In this document: positions 53,050-63,729 of the stretch, piece after piece | Numbering within the stretch: the stretch's first letter is position 1 | How the letters are laid out: each line of letters starts with the position of its first letter | Origin: Pseudomonas abieticivorans | Lineage (GTDB): Bacteria > Pseudomonadota > Gammaproteobacteria > Pseudomonadales > Pseudomonadaceae | Reading direction: 5' to 3' | DNA length: 64,000 bases | Assembly (NCBI RefSeq): GCF_023509015.1 | Contig: NZ_CP094975.1 | Span: 3,148,501-3,212,500 of the forward strand | Made by a program: the position numbers and the translations under genes | Notes under the pieces: model-generated | The model's database searches: none | Told to the model about the DNA's origin: nothing | What the model saw: only the letters and a program-made list of their open reading frames with translations

Positions 53050-53745
53050 ATGCAACGTTTGACTGTGGAAGCCGGCCTGAAGGCCGAACAGGATCTGCTC
53101 GCGGCCGTGTGTTCCGGCGAACAACGCGACGGCCTGCTGTTTTGGCAGCCCACTGATCGCGCCCTGGTGATGCCGCGGCGCATGAGCCGTCTGCCAGGTT
53201 TCGAGCCTGCCTGCCATGCCGTTCAAGCGTCGGGCTGGCCAGTATTGTTGCGCGAAACCGGCGGCGAACCGGTGCCGCAATCTGCAGCCACCCTCAACGT
53301 TGCCCTGGTGTATGTCGCGCCGCGCAGCGAAGGGGATCAAAACCGTATCGAATTGGCCTATCAGCGCTTGTGCCAACCGCTCAGTGAAGCAGTGACCGCT
53401 GCTGGTGGCCAAGCGAGCTTGGGCGAAATCGACGGGGCGTTTTGCGACGGCCGCTTCAACGTCAACATCAATGGCCGCAAATGGGTGGGCACGGCGCAAC
53501 GCTGGCGCCAGGGCCTGAGTGGCACGCGGCCGGTGGTGCTGGTGCACGGCGCCATGCTGATGGACAACGAGCGCGAATCGATGGTGGCAGCGGTCAATGC
53601 CTTCAACGTGGCCTGCCAATTACCGCAGCGAGTCCGGGCGCACAGCCATATCGCCTTTGCCGAACTGGCGACGACGGCGGGCCTGGTGCAAGCGCTGGGC
53701 CTGCGTTATCGACAGTTGCTGGCGACCCTGCGCGAAATACCTTAA
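53050..53745 (+). CDS. Lipoate-protein ligase A family protein
   Basis: A 231-residue protein of the biotin/lipoate ligase fold. The catalytic lysine region is visible as [15 protein letters not shown], and [13 protein letters not shown] precedes it, matching the G-(S/D)-x-C-D-x-R-x-N-x-x-x-x-G-K/R-K lipoate-ligase pattern. It could attach lipoate or octanoate to carrier domains, or serve a specialised carrier; substrate is unknown. It lacks the accessory C-terminal domain of full LplA. It converges on vfr with a 4-base overlap of the two 3' ends. Confidence 0.8.
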   Translation: MQRLTVEAGLKAEQDLLAAVCSGEQRDGLLFWQPTDRALVMPRRMSRLPGFEPACHAVQASGWPVLLRETGGEPVPQSAATLNVALVYVAPRSEGDQNRIELAYQRLCQPLSEAVTAAGGQASLGEIDGAFCDGRFNVNINGRKWVGTAQRWRQGLSGTRPVVLVHGAMLMDNERESMVAAVNAFNVACQLPQRVRAHSHIAFAELATTAGLVQALGLRYRQLLATLREIP

Positions 53746-54380
53746 CGCGTGCCGAATACCACCATGGTCTTGCCTTTGACATTGACCAGGTTGCGCTCTT
53801 CCAGATCCTTCAACACACGCCCGACCATCTCCCGCGAGCAACCGACGATCCGGCCGATTTCCTGGCGGGTGATCTTGATTTGCATGCCGTCGGGGTGGGT
53901 CATGGCGTCGGGTTGCTTGCACAGTTCCAGCAGGCAACGGGCAACGCGACCGGTCACGTCAAAAAACGCCAAGTCGCCGACCTTGCGGGTGGTATCGCGC
54001 AAGCGCTTGGCCATCTGGCAGCCCAAGGCGAACAGATATTCCGGGTCTTGCTGGCCTAATTCGCGGAACTTGGCGTAACTGATCTCCGCCACTTCACAGT
54101 CGGCCTTTGCTCGTACCCAGGCACTGCGTTCGTGGAGCGAGCTGGGTGATTCAAACAAGCCCAACTCGCCGAAAAAGTCGCCACTGTTCAGGTAGGCAAT
54201 GATCATTTCCCGGCCTTCCTCATCCTCGATCAGGATGGTGACCGACCCCTTGATGATGAAAGACAGAGTGTCGGAGTTATCCCCGGCGCAGATGATATTG
54301 CTTTTGGCCGCATAGCGGCGGCGCACACAATGGCTCAGCAGCTTGTCGATGTTTTTGATCGGTGACGTGAGAGCAACCAT
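53742..54380 (-). CDS. vfr: cAMP-responsive CRP/FNR family regulator Vfr
   Basis: Cyclic-AMP receptor protein controlling global gene expression (virulence and quorum in P. aeruginosa). The 212-residue protein has the cyclic nucleotide-binding domain (about 15-125) with the phosphate-binding cassette [19 protein letters not shown], the dimerisation helix and a C-terminal helix-turn-helix [19 protein letters not shown]. Length and position after trpC match Vfr/Crp of pseudomonads. In P. putida the orthologue is called Crp. Confidence 0.94.
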   Translation of the reverse strand: MVALTSPIKNIDKLLSHCVRRRYAAKSNIICAGDNSDTLSFIIKGSVTILIEDEEGREMIIAYLNSGDFFGELGLFESPSSLHERSAWVRAKADCEVAEISYAKFRELGQQDPEYLFALGCQMAKRLRDTTRKVGDLAFFDVTGRVARCLLELCKQPDAMTHPDGMQIKITRQEIGRIVGCSREMVGRVLKDLEERNLVNVKGKTMVVFGTR

Positions 54381-54582
54381 GGCTGATTTCCGGGAGTAGA
54401 CAGTCGTCGACGCGCTGTTTTTTTAGTGCTGGCTGGGGCGCCAGTGATTTGGCGTCAGCTTATCAGACGTCCAAGTTTGTATCGGCAGATTTACTCGCCG
54501 CTTTAGGCGCTTGGCCGTCATCGGTCGGGTGGCGAGGGCTGTGCTAAGCTGGCGGCCTTTTTAAAGCAGTGGAGTCCGGGTG

Positions 54583-55005
54583 ATGAAGGCACGTATCCAG
54601 TGGGCAGGCGAAGCCATGTTCCTAGGCGAATCGGGCAGTGGCCATGTCGTGGTCATGGACGGTCCGCCGGAAAGCGGTGGGCGCAACCTGGGTGTGCGGC
54701 CCATGGAAATGCTCTTGCTGGGCCTGGGTGGCTGCAGCAATTTCGACGTGGTCAGCATCCTGAAAAAATCCCGCCAGGCCGTGGAGAGCTGCGAAGCCTT
54801 CCTGGAAGCCGAGCGCGCTGACGAAGACCCCAAGGTGTTTACCAAAATTCATCTGCACTTCGTGGTCAAGGGCCGTGGCTTGAAAGAAGCCCAGGTCAAG
54901 CGAGCGGTGGAGTTGTCGGCAGAGAAGTACTGCTCGGCTTCGATCATGCTCGGCCGTGCGGGCGTCGAAATCACCCACGATTACGAGATCATCGAGTTGG
55001 GTTGA
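54583..55005 (+). CDS. OsmC/YhfA family protein
   Basis: A 140-residue OsmC-fold protein. Two conserved cysteines, in LLGLGGCSNFDVVSIL and EKYCSASIML, match the peroxidase pair of OsmC/Ohr proteins. The closest subgroup is YhfA, often next to vfr/crp, with no proven substrate. An ATG at 54583 preceded by GGAG is chosen; a GTG directly before it is also possible. It is divergent from vfr across a 200-base gap; the speD gene that lies nearby in P. aeruginosa is absent. Confidence 0.9.
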   Translation: MKARIQWAGEAMFLGESGSGHVVVMDGPPESGGRNLGVRPMEMLLLGLGGCSNFDVVSILKKSRQAVESCEAFLEAERADEDPKVFTKIHLHFVVKGRGLKEAQVKRAVELSAEKYCSASIMLGRAGVEITHDYEIIELG

Positions 55006-55020
55006 AAAAGCGCGCATGAA

Positions 55021-55047
55021 AAAAGGGACCTCGCGGTCCCTTTTTTT
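55021..55047. terminator. Bidirectional terminator between osmC-like gene and coq7
   Basis: AAAAGGGACC-TCGC-GGTCCC-TTTTTTT: a 6-bp GC-rich stem flanked by A residues on the left and a T run on the right, so it can end transcription from both convergent genes. Confidence 0.9.
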
Positions 55048-55058
55048 GTGCCTGCCGA

Positions 55059-55706
55059 TCAGATCCGGTAGGTGCTCTTGGTCATGACCTTGGCCAGCAG
55101 GCTCATGCCCAGGCGCACGGGCGCGGGGAAGCGGAAACCGCCGGCACCCAGGGCCGACTCGGCGTGTTGCTGCTCATCGGTGCGCATCTGCTCGAGAATG
55201 GCCCGGGACTTTTCGTCCTCGGCCGGCAGTTGCTCCAGGTGTTCGTCCAGGTGCTTGACCACCTGATGCTCGGTGGCGGCGACGAACCCCAGGCTGACGC
55301 GGTCGCTGATCAGCCCGGCAGCCGCGCCGATACTGAACGACATGCCGTAGAACAGCGGGTTGAGCACGCTGGGGTGGCTGCCCAGCTGGCGGATACGTTG
55401 CTCGCACCACGCCAGGTGATCGACTTCTTCCTCGGCGGCATGCTCCATGGCCTTGCGCACTTGCGGCAACTTGGCGGTCAGGGCTTGGCCCTGGTACAGC
55501 GCCTGGGCGCACACTTCGCCGGTATGGTTGATGCGCATCAGCCCAGCCACGTGGCGGGTTTCGACATCATCAAGCTTGCTGTCCGGTTGCACGATCGCCG
55601 GCGACGGTCGCGATGGCTGGCCGCTGAAAGGCAGCAGCGTGCGCATGGCGGTATCGGCCTGCAGCAGGAATTTGTCGATGGGCGAATAGTGACGTTCGGT
55701 AGCCAT
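55059..55706 (-). CDS. coq7: 3-demethoxyubiquinol 3-hydroxylase
   Basis: Membrane-associated di-iron hydroxylase of ubiquinone synthesis, replacing UbiF. The 215-residue protein has the carboxylate/histidine iron ligands in [43 protein letters not shown] and DEQQHAESA. The ATG at 55706 is preceded by GGAGGTGCCC and is preferred to the GTG at 55712. Confidence 0.95.
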   Translation of the reverse strand: MATERHYSPIDKFLLQADTAMRTLLPFSGQPSRPSPAIVQPDSKLDDVETRHVAGLMRINHTGEVCAQALYQGQALTAKLPQVRKAMEHAAEEEVDHLAWCEQRIRQLGSHPSVLNPLFYGMSFSIGAAAGLISDRVSLGFVAATEHQVVKHLDEHLEQLPAEDEKSRAILEQMRTDEQQHAESALGAGGFRFPAPVRLGMSLLAKVMTKSTYRI

Positions 55707-55722
55707 GGGCACCTCCGGTTAG

Positions 55723-55752
55723 TGTAGGTGCGGATTTATCCGCGAACCAGGC
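55723..55752. repeat. Single REP-type element between coq7 and the HIT gene
   Basis: TAGGTGCGGATTTATCCGCG (55725-55744) followed by AACCAGGCG: one copy of the REP core with a single change, in the 61-base gap upstream of coq7. Confidence 0.75.
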
Positions 55753-55767
55753 GATTGGGTCTATCGA

Positions 55768-56106
55768 TCAGCCCGGCGGCCAATGCATCTGCCGCTGCCC
55801 CAACACGTGCATGTGAATATGGTAGACCGTCTGGCCACCCTGCTCGTTGCAATTCATCACCACGCGAAAGCCATCGTCACAGCCCAATTCCTTGGCCAGG
55901 CGCTGGGCGGTGAACAAAATGTGCCCTAACAGCCCCTTGTCGTCCTCGGTGAGGTCGTTGAGGGTACGAATGTGTTTTTTCGGGATGACCAGGAAATGCA
56001 CGGGCGCCTGCGGGGCGATGTCGTGAAAAGCCAGGACCTGATCGTCTTCGTAGATGATCTTCGCCGGTATTTCCCGGTTGATGATCTTGGTGAACAGAGT
56101 TTCCAC
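55768..56106 (-). CDS. HIT family purine nucleoside phosphoramidase (HinT-like)
   Basis: A 112-residue histidine-triad protein with the H-x-H-x-H motif in [12 protein letters not shown] and the N-terminal [18 protein letters not shown], typical of HinT-type hydrolases of adenosine phosphoramidates. The start is a GTG (56104-56106) with GGAG 8 bases upstream; no suitable ATG exists. It lies alone between coq7 and an SDR gene on the same strand. Confidence 0.93.
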   Translation of the reverse strand: METLFTKIINREIPAKIIYEDDQVLAFHDIAPQAPVHFLVIPKKHIRTLNDLTEDDKGLLGHILFTAQRLAKELGCDDGFRVVMNCNEQGGQTVYHIHMHVLGQRQMHWPPG

Positions 56107-56179
56107 AGCTGTTTCTCCATATTTAGTGGGCCGGCCTGAGTGTACTCAGGGGCTTGGCCTTCGCCCAGCGCTGATTCGG

Positions 56180-56953
56180 TCAGCGCGGGCGATAGGCGAT
56201 GTTGATGGCGCCGGCGATCTTGCGCACCAGCCAGCGTGAACCCAGCCGGCCGCTGCGGGCCAGCCAGCGGTTGCGACGCCCGGGGATGATCACCGCGCGG
56301 TTGCGCGCCAGTGCTCGCACAGTATAAAGCGCGACCTCTTCGGGGCTCAGTACCCGGCCGCTGTTGTGCAGGCGGTCGATCACTCGGTCAGCCGAGTGCA
56401 CCGGCCCTGGACACAGCACGGACACTTTCACCCCACTCTGTTTCAGCTCTTCGCGCAGGGCTTCGGAAAAATGCAACACGTAGGCTTTGCTCGCGGCATA
56501 ACTGGCCATCCACGGGCCCGGTTGAAAGGCCGCCAGGGATGCCACATTGAGTATCTGCCCGCCCCCTTGCACGGCCATGGCATTGCCCACCGAGTGGCAA
56601 AGCCGGGTCAGGGCCAGCACGTTGAGCTCGATCAGGTCCTGTTCGCGCATCCAGTCCTGAGCCAGGAAATGCCCATAGGAGCGGATGGCCGCGCAGTTTA
56701 CCAACAGGTCGATGTGCCGTTCACCCTCTTCAAGCTCCAGCAAAAAGCCGGACAGGCGCAGGGGCTCGCTCAGGTCGCAGGCACGGAACAGCACTTCAAC
56801 GCCGAAACGTTGGGTCAGTTCGATCGCGACGCTTTCCAGGGCTTCGCGCTGCCGGGCCACCAGGATAAGGCTGCGGCCACGGCGTGCCAGGGCTTCGGCC
56901 ATGGCCAGGCCAATACCGCTGGAGGCGCCAGTGATCATGGCGTAACGGGTCAT
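56180..56953 (-). CDS. Short-chain dehydrogenase/reductase
   Basis: A 257-residue classical SDR with the cofactor motif ITGASSGIGLAMAEAL and catalytic Tyr-x-x-x-Lys in ASYAASKAYVLHF. NCAAIRSYG corresponds to the structural Asn-Ala-Gly-type motif. C-terminal basic residues (RNRWLARSGRLGSRWLVRK) suggest peripheral membrane association. GGAGAATTGC precedes the ATG at 56953. The substrate is unknown; related proteins reduce acyl or sterol-like carbonyls. Confidence 0.88.
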   Translation of the reverse strand: MTRYAMITGASSGIGLAMAEALARRGRSLILVARQREALESVAIELTQRFGVEVLFRACDLSEPLRLSGFLLELEEGERHIDLLVNCAAIRSYGHFLAQDWMREQDLIELNVLALTRLCHSVGNAMAVQGGGQILNVASLAAFQPGPWMASYAASKAYVLHFSEALREELKQSGVKVSVLCPGPVHSADRVIDRLHNSGRVLSPEEVALYTVRALARNRAVIIPGRRNRWLARSGRLGSRWLVRKIAGAINIAYRPR

Positions 56954-57064
56954 GCAATTCTCCATACGAACACTTCCGTGCCCGGCCTGATGGGAGAGGC
57001 CGGGGCCAGAGGTGTTGACTCATGGCGACAGTCTACCGTGCACGGGCCCCTTATGCCGAATCGC

Positions 57065-57877
57065 TTACAGGGCAGTGCCGCCGGTATAACGGTGCATCAG
57101 CCCGGCAAACAGCCCCATGCCGAAGGCGGCGGCGAGCGCGAGCACCACGACCAGCCAGAGTGACGCGAGGATTTTCACGCCCAGGGTGTTGGGTGGCGGG
57201 GGCGCGCCATACTGAGACACCCCACGGGTGCCGGGGGCACAGACCAGTACCAGGAACAGTAGCGTGTTAATGCCCGGGATCAGGTTGAGCAGGGCCAGCC
57301 AGGCCGACCAACCGATATCATGCAACCGCTGCGCGCAAATCTGCAGGCCGACCACCACCGAGGCGATCCACAAGACTGAACTGATGAGGCTGCCGAATAT
57401 CGGTGCAAATCCCGCCATGACACCGGTGATGAACAAGGGAATGAACAGCGCTGCAAACAGCACCAGGGACCAGGCCAGGTAGCGCAGCCGGCCGATGCGC
57501 CCATGGAAGCTGAACACCTTGAGCTCGCCATGCACCGCCACGGTGTCGATGACTTCGGCCCGTGGCGGTGCATAAGGTGAGTGCACGGCATCAGGCGCAG
57601 GTTCGGGCTCGAAGGTCAGGGGCTCCAGGGTCAGTTCCTGGGGCGGTTCGGCTTCGATGCGCGCATCCACGCCGGCTTTGTGCAGCGCGTTCAGGTATCT
57701 CTCGGCCTTTTCCTGGGGCAAATTGCGCTTGAGCGCGACCTTGCGCCCGCTGAACAGCTTTTCGATGGCCAGCAGGTCGCTTTTGAACAGCTGGGCCAGG
57801 TTGGCCTTGGCGGTTTCCGGTTCTACGCCAGGCAATGCGCTGCCTTCGAAGACGATTTTGAACAGTGCGGTGCTCAT
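57065..57877 (-). CDS. DUF805 family membrane protein
   Basis: A 270-residue protein with an N-terminal soluble part and a C-terminal DUF805 domain with four membrane helices (about 145-255), containing FSFHGRIGRLRYLAWSL and AQRLHDIGWSAWLALLNLIP. The soluble N-terminus (FKIVFEGSALPGVEPETAKA and FSGRKVALKRNLPQEKAERY) looks like a small ligand or nucleic-acid-binding fold seen in other pseudomonad DUF805 proteins. Function is unknown. The ATG at 57877 gives a start MSTALFKIVFEG and is preferred to 57898. Confidence 0.88.
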   Translation of the reverse strand: MSTALFKIVFEGSALPGVEPETAKANLAQLFKSDLLAIEKLFSGRKVALKRNLPQEKAERYLNALHKAGVDARIEAEPPQELTLEPLTFEPEPAPDAVHSPYAPPRAEVIDTVAVHGELKVFSFHGRIGRLRYLAWSLVLFAALFIPLFITGVMAGFAPIFGSLISSVLWIASVVVGLQICAQRLHDIGWSAWLALLNLIPGINTLLFLVLVCAPGTRGVSQYGAPPPPNTLGVKILASLWLVVVLALAAAFGMGLFAGLMHRYTGGTAL

Positions 57878-57922
57878 GGGGTGGGGCGTCCTTGTCATGT
57901 TTTCAGCGCATGATAGCGGCTT

Positions 57923-58891
57923 TCAGCGTGGCCAATAGTCCGGAAGGCGGGTGGCCAAAGCCAGCGCCTGGCGGTATTCGTCGTCCAGGCGAGCCACCAG
58001 TTCGCCCACGCTCGGTAAATCGTCGATCTCGCCCACCCCTTGGCCGGCCGACCATACGGTTTTCCAGGCCTTGGCTTCATCATCCACAGGCTTGAGCCGC
58101 GAGGCAAAATCCATGGTGCCGGTGCCCTTGAGGGCGGCCATGTCGTAACCGGCGGTCTCCAGGCTTTGGCGCATGAAGCTTGCGGGTACGCCGGAGACTG
58201 CAGCCGTGTGCACGATGTCCGCTGCCTTGGCGCCCAACAGCATTTGTTTATACGCATCGGGTGCGTGGCTTTCCTGGCTGGCGATAAACCGGGTGCCCAG
58301 GTACGCCAGGTCCGCCCCCAGCAATTGCGCGGCAAGGATCTCCCGGCCATGGTTGATGCAGCCGGCCAGCAGCAGCGTCTTGTCGAAAAACTGACGAATT
58401 TCGGCCACCAGGGCGAACGGGCTCCACGTGCCGGCATGCCCACCGGCACCTGCCGCCACTGCGATCAGCCCGTCCACACCGGCTTCGGCTGCTTTTTCGG
58501 CATGCCGGCGCGTGGTCACGTCATGAAACACTAGGCCGCCGTAGCTGTGAACCGCGTCCACCAACTCTTTCACGGCGCCCAAACTGGTGATGACGATGGG
58601 CACCTTGTGCTCCACGCAAATCGCCAGGTCTGCCTCCAGGCGTGGGTTGCTGTGGTGCACGATCAGGTTGACCGCGTAGGGGGCGGGCTTGTCGAGCAGG
58701 GCCAGGCCAGCTTCTATCTCTATCAGCCATTGCTTGAAACCTGCGCTGTCACGCTGGTTCAAGGCCGGGAAGCTGCCCACCACGCCATTCTTGCAGCAGG
58801 CCAGGACCATCTGCGGGTTGGAAATCAGGAACATCGGCGCTGCCACCACGGGCAAACGCAGCGATTGATCGAGCAGTGTGGGCAGCGACAT
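57923..58891 (-). CDS. Nitronate monooxygenase-like FMN-dependent enzyme
   Basis: A 322-residue TIM-barrel flavoprotein of the 2-nitropropane dioxygenase/NMO family. FMN-binding segments are visible: PVVAAPMFLISNPQMVLA at the N-terminus, DGLIAVAAGAGGHAGTWSPF with the active-site His, and AGCINHGREILAAQLLGAD in the phosphate-binding region. It probably oxidises propionate 3-nitronate or another nitronate, but members with enoyl reductase or other roles exist. It is followed by the DUF805 gene and preceded closely by hemJ. Confidence 0.9.
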   Translation of the reverse strand: MSLPTLLDQSLRLPVVAAPMFLISNPQMVLACCKNGVVGSFPALNQRDSAGFKQWLIEIEAGLALLDKPAPYAVNLIVHHSNPRLEADLAICVEHKVPIVITSLGAVKELVDAVHSYGGLVFHDVTTRRHAEKAAEAGVDGLIAVAAGAGGHAGTWSPFALVAEIRQFFDKTLLLAGCINHGREILAAQLLGADLAYLGTRFIASQESHAPDAYKQMLLGAKAADIVHTAAVSGVPASFMRQSLETAGYDMAALKGTGTMDFASRLKPVDDEAKAWKTVWSAGQGVGEIDDLPSVGELVARLDDEYRQALALATRLPDYWPR

Positions 58892-58912
58892 GAGTTTCTC
58901 TCTGTTATTGGG

Positions 58913-59335
58913 TTAGAACGGCTTGACGACCACCAGAATGACGATAGCCAGTAAAAACAAAACAGGTACTTCGTTGAACCAGCGATAGAAGACATGTGAG
59001 CGGGTATTTTCGCCGCGGGCGAAGCGTTTTACCTGTGCGCCACACATATGGTGGTAGCCGATCAGCAACACCACGAAGGTCAGCTTGGCGTGCATCCAGG
59101 CCTGGCTCATGAAGCCTGGGCTCAGCCACAGCAGCCATAGGCCGAATACCAGTGTGGCGATCATCGAGGGGCCCATGATGCCGCGGTACAGCTTGCGCTC
59201 CATGATGCAGAAGCGCTCCTTGCTGGCGGTGTCCTCGCTGGCGGCGTGGTAGACGAACAGGCGGGGCAGGTAGAACAGGCCGGCAAACCAGCAGACGAGG
59301 CTGATGATGTGCAGTGCTTTGATCCATAGATACAT
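58913..59335 (-). CDS. hemJ: Protoporphyrinogen IX oxidase HemJ (CopD-like membrane protein)
   Basis: Oxidises protoporphyrinogen IX to protoporphyrin IX in haem synthesis. The 140-residue protein has four membrane helices and conserved haem-binding residues in KALHIISLVCWFAGLFYLPR and MHAKLTFVVLLIGYHHMCG. The ATG at 59335 begins MYLWIKALHI, the family start; an in-frame ATG at 59398 would add a soluble extension. It is divergent from argC. Confidence 0.9.
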   Translation of the reverse strand: MYLWIKALHIISLVCWFAGLFYLPRLFVYHAASEDTASKERFCIMERKLYRGIMGPSMIATLVFGLWLLWLSPGFMSQAWMHAKLTFVVLLIGYHHMCGAQVKRFARGENTRSHVFYRWFNEVPVLFLLAIVILVVVKPF

Positions 59336-59474
59336 TTTTTTGGTTTTCCCAGGTTCACGGTAGTCGCGATAGTAGTGCTTCCCATGGCCGTACGTCATTA
59401 CAACGGTTGTTACGAAAGGCTCTGGCCCCTATCATCAGGGGCTTTCCAGTCAGTACATCGAGAGGGGCAGGTTC

Positions 59475-60509
59475 ATGGTCAAGGTCGGTATCGTCGGCGG
59501 CACGGGTTACACCGGGGTCGAACTGCTGCGTCTGTTGGCAGGGCATCCTCAGGCCGAGGTGGTGGTCATCACTTCGCGCTCCGAAGCGGGCCTACCCGTG
59601 GCTGACATGTACCCCAACCTGCGCGGCCACTACGATGGCCTGGCGTTCAGCGTGCCAGACACCAAGACCCTGGGCGCGTGCGACGTGGTGTTCTTCGCCA
59701 CCCCGCACGGCGTTGCCCACGCCCTGGCCGGTGAATTGCTGGCTGCGGGCACGCGGGTCATCGACCTGTCGGCCGACTTCCGCCTGGCAGACAGCGAGGA
59801 ATGGGCCAAGTGGTATGGCCAGCCGCACGGCGCTCCGGAGTTGCTGAAGGATGCGGTCTATGGCCTGCCTGAGGTCAACCGCGAGCAGATCCGCGGCGCG
59901 CGGCTGATCGCGGTTCCGGGGTGCTATCCGACCGCCACGCAACTGGGTTTCCTGCCGCTGCTGGAAGCTGGCCTGGCCGATAACTCGCGCCTGATCGCCG
60001 ACTGCAAGTCGGGTGTCAGCGGCGCGGGCCGGGGCGCCAGTGTGGGGTCGTTGTTCAGCGAAACGGCAGAAAGCATGAAAGCCTACGCTGTGAAAGGTCA
60101 CCGCCACTTGCCAGAAATTACCCAAGGCCTGCGTCGTGCGGCCGGCGGGGATGTGGGCCTGACCTTCGTGCCACACCTTACGCCGATGATTCGCGGTATT
60201 CACTCCACCCTGTACGCCACGGTGGTCGACAAGTCGGTGGACCTACAGGCGCTGTTCGAAAAACGCTATGCCGATGAACCGTTCGTCGACGTGATGCCTG
60301 CCGGCAGCCACCCGGAAACTCGCAGCGTGCGCGGTGCCAACGTCTGCCGTATTGCCGTGCATCGGCCGCAGGGCGGCGACCTGGTCGTCGTGCTCTCGGT
60401 CATCGATAACCTGGTCAAGGGCGCGTCCGGCCAGGCGGTGCAGAACATGAACATCATGTTCGGCCTGGATGAACGCCTGGGCCTGGCCCATGCGGGCATG
60501 ATGCCGTAA
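59475..60509 (+). CDS. argC: N-acetyl-gamma-glutamyl-phosphate reductase
   Basis: NADPH-dependent reduction in arginine synthesis. The 344-residue protein has [20 protein letters not shown] at the N-terminus, the catalytic Cys in [14 protein letters not shown] and the His in [21 protein letters not shown] precedes the ATG. A terminator follows 21 bases after the stop. Confidence 0.97.
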   Translation: MVKVGIVGGTGYTGVELLRLLAGHPQAEVVVITSRSEAGLPVADMYPNLRGHYDGLAFSVPDTKTLGACDVVFFATPHGVAHALAGELLAAGTRVIDLSADFRLADSEEWAKWYGQPHGAPELLKDAVYGLPEVNREQIRGARLIAVPGCYPTATQLGFLPLLEAGLADNSRLIADCKSGVSGAGRGASVGSLFSETAESMKAYAVKGHRHLPEITQGLRRAAGGDVGLTFVPHLTPMIRGIHSTLYATVVDKSVDLQALFEKRYADEPFVDVMPAGSHPETRSVRGANVCRIAVHRPQGGDLVVVLSVIDNLVKGASGQAVQNMNIMFGLDERLGLAHAGMMP

Positions 60510-60529
60510 GAGCATTGCGCGCACGCTTG

Positions 60530-60554
60530 AAAGCCCGCCTCGGCGGGTTTTTTT
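60530..60554 (+). terminator. Rho-independent terminator of argC
   Basis: AAGCCCGCC-T-CGGCGGGTT followed by a run of T (TTTTTTT). It starts about 20 bases after the argC stop codon. Confidence 0.9.
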
Positions 60555-60672
60555 GTGCCCGCACGCCGGGCGAGGGACGAACGCGCCGGACAATTGTTGA
60601 CCATTTTTCTAGGAGAAGCGGATAATGGCGCCATTACGCATTATGACGGCATAGCGCCGGGAGAGAGTCAGC

Positions 60673-61023
60673 ATGAGCGTCGAGTCCTTTACCCCAACGG
60701 CTTTGCAATTCACCCATGGTGCAGCGTACAAGGTGAAAAGCCTGGTCGACGAAGAGGGTAATGATCGTCTGAAATTGCGCGTCTTCGTCACAGGGGGTGG
60801 CTGTTCAGGTTTTCAGTACGGCTTCACCTTCGATGAAGACGTGGCCGATGACGACACCATCGTCGAGCGCGAGGGCGTGAGCCTGGTCGTCGACCCCATG
60901 AGCTTTCAGTACCTGGCCGGTGCTGAAGTGGATTACCAGGAAGGCCTGGAAGGTTCGCGGTTCGTGATCAACAACCCGAATGCTTCGACCACCTGCGGTT
61001 GCGGTCAATCGTTCTCGATCTGA
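60673..61023 (+). CDS. erpA: Iron-sulfur cluster insertion protein ErpA
   Basis: A-type carrier that inserts [4Fe-4S] clusters into essential enzymes such as those of isoprenoid synthesis. The 116 residues show the three conserved cysteines: one in [13 protein letters not shown] and two in the C-terminal [18 protein letters not shown] precedes the ATG. It has its own terminator downstream. Confidence 0.96.
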   Translation: MSVESFTPTALQFTHGAAYKVKSLVDEEGNDRLKLRVFVTGGGCSGFQYGFTFDEDVADDDTIVEREGVSLVVDPMSFQYLAGAEVDYQEGLEGSRFVINNPNASTTCGCGQSFSI

Positions 61024-61043
61024 TCGTTGCCTAGGGTTACAAG

Positions 61044-61068
61044 ACGCCGCGCCCTAGCGCGGCGTTTT
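61044..61068. terminator. Terminator between erpA and anmK
   Basis: ACGCCGCGC-CCTA-GCGCGGCGT, a perfect 9-bp stem followed by TTTTGC, lies in the 56-base gap between convergent erpA and anmK. The T run serves erpA. Confidence 0.88.
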
Positions 61069-61079
61069 GCTGTCTGGGG

Positions 61080-62177
<1,098 letters not shown>

Positions 62178-63614
62178 TTAGCGCTTGCTCGCCAGCAGGG
62201 TGGTGCGTTCCTGGTCCATCTTGGCCATCAGCGGCTGGCTTTGCTGCTGGAAGCGCGCCTTCTCGGCCTTGGCGATCGGATCGGCCATCGGCAGCTTCTG
62301 GCCCAGCGGGTCGACGTGCACGCCGTTGACCTGGAACTCGTAGTGCACGTGCGGGCCGGTGGACAGGCCGGTGGTGCCAATGTAGCCAATCACTTGGCCT
62401 TGCTTGACGTTGGTGCCGTCCTTGATGCCCTTGGCGAAGCCCTGCATGTGACCGTAAAGGGTTTTGTAGGTGTTGCCGTGGGCGATGATCACGGTATTGC
62501 CGTAACCGCCGCGGCGGCCGGCCAGGATCACCTTGCCATCGCCGGTGGCCTTGATGGGCGTACCGCGTGGCGCTGCGTAGTCGACGCCCTGGTGTGCGCG
62601 GATCTTGTTCAGGATGGGGTGGAAGCGGCCTACCGAAAAGCGCGAGCTGATGCGCGCGAAGTCCACCGGGGAGCGCACGAAGGCCTTGCGCATGCTGTTG
62701 CCGTCGGCGGTGTAGTAGTTGGTGGTGCCTTGTCTGCTGGTGTAACGCACGGCGGTGTAAGTCTTGCCGCGGTTGGTGAAGCGGGCAGACAGGATGTTGC
62801 CGGTGCCGATCACCTTGTTGTTCAAGACTTTCTGTTCGTACATCACGTCGAACTCGTCACCCTGGCGAATATCCTGGGCGAAATCCACGTCATAACCGAA
62901 GATGCTGGTCAGGTCCATGACCTGCTTGTGTGACAGCCCGGCACGCTGGCCAGATAGGGACAGCGAGCTTTTGATCACGCCGTGGGCGTAGGCCGCGCGC
63001 ATCATTGGCTTGGCTACGTCGCGGTTGAAGGCGTAACCGTTTGCGGCCTTGGTCAGGCGGATAGTCTCGGTGTCGCTGAGCTTGGTGTGCAGGCTTTGCA
63101 GCAGACCGTCCGGGGTCAGTTCCACTTCCAGCACCTGGCCATTTTTCAGGTGGGTGAACTGCTTGGCTTGTTTATCGCTGGCCAGCACGTCCTGGACGGT
63201 GGTGGCCGGCAGGCTCATTTTTTCAAACAGGGTAGACAGCGTGTCGCCCTTGCTTACCACCACCTGGCGATGGTTTGGCAGCTTTTTCTCCGGTTCGGAG
63301 GCTGCCACTGCCGGTTCCGTGGCCTCTTGAGCCGTCGCATCCTTGTCGTCGCCATTGTCTATCTGGGCGAAGGGGGAGGGCGCGGCTTCTTCGGCCTGGG
63401 TATCGGTGTCGGTAGTAGCGGGTGGTGTGTTCTGGGCTTTCTTGAGCTGGTCGGCCGGGGTTTCCAGCTCCAGGTTCAATGAGGTCTTTTTGGCTTCTAC
63501 TTCGCTGGAGGGGAATACCAGCAAGGCCAGGCTGAGGAGGGCGGCGATGCCGCTGGCTGCCAACAGGTGGCTCTTCGGATAAAGCGGTGGCGCCTTAGTC
63601 GGTTCGTTGGTCAT
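62178..63614 (-). CDS. M23 family peptidoglycan DD-metallopeptidase (MepM-like)
   Basis: Envelope endopeptidase that likely cleaves peptide cross-links of peptidoglycan. The 478-residue protein has an N-terminal membrane anchor (about 16-35, HLLAASGIAALLSLALLVF) and an acidic/Pro-rich linker. A LysM-like domain follows around residues 115-170 (HRQVVVSKGDTLSTLF). The C-terminal M23 domain has zinc ligands in RAHQGVDYAAP and HVHYEFQV. The ATG at 63614 is preferred to an upstream frame extension. It corresponds to the gene between anmK and tyrS in P. aeruginosa. Confidence 0.94.
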   Translation of the reverse strand: MTNEPTKAPPLYPKSHLLAASGIAALLSLALLVFPSSEVEAKKTSLNLELETPADQLKKAQNTPPATTDTDTQAEEAAPSPFAQIDNGDDKDATAQEATEPAVAASEPEKKLPNHRQVVVSKGDTLSTLFEKMSLPATTVQDVLASDKQAKQFTHLKNGQVLEVELTPDGLLQSLHTKLSDTETIRLTKAANGYAFNRDVAKPMMRAAYAHGVIKSSLSLSGQRAGLSHKQVMDLTSIFGYDVDFAQDIRQGDEFDVMYEQKVLNNKVIGTGNILSARFTNRGKTYTAVRYTSRQGTTNYYTADGNSMRKAFVRSPVDFARISSRFSVGRFHPILNKIRAHQGVDYAAPRGTPIKATGDGKVILAGRRGGYGNTVIIAHGNTYKTLYGHMQGFAKGIKDGTNVKQGQVIGYIGTTGLSTGPHVHYEFQVNGVHVDPLGQKLPMADPIAKAEKARFQQQSQPLMAKMDQERTTLLASKR

Positions 63615-63729
63615 AGGTGTTTTGACTTTAAAAAAGATGAAATGGAAAAGATGAATGACATGATGAAGATGAAATAACTGTATAAAATATAACCAAATCC
63701 ACCCCGAGGCAAGCCCGCAGACGCCATGA

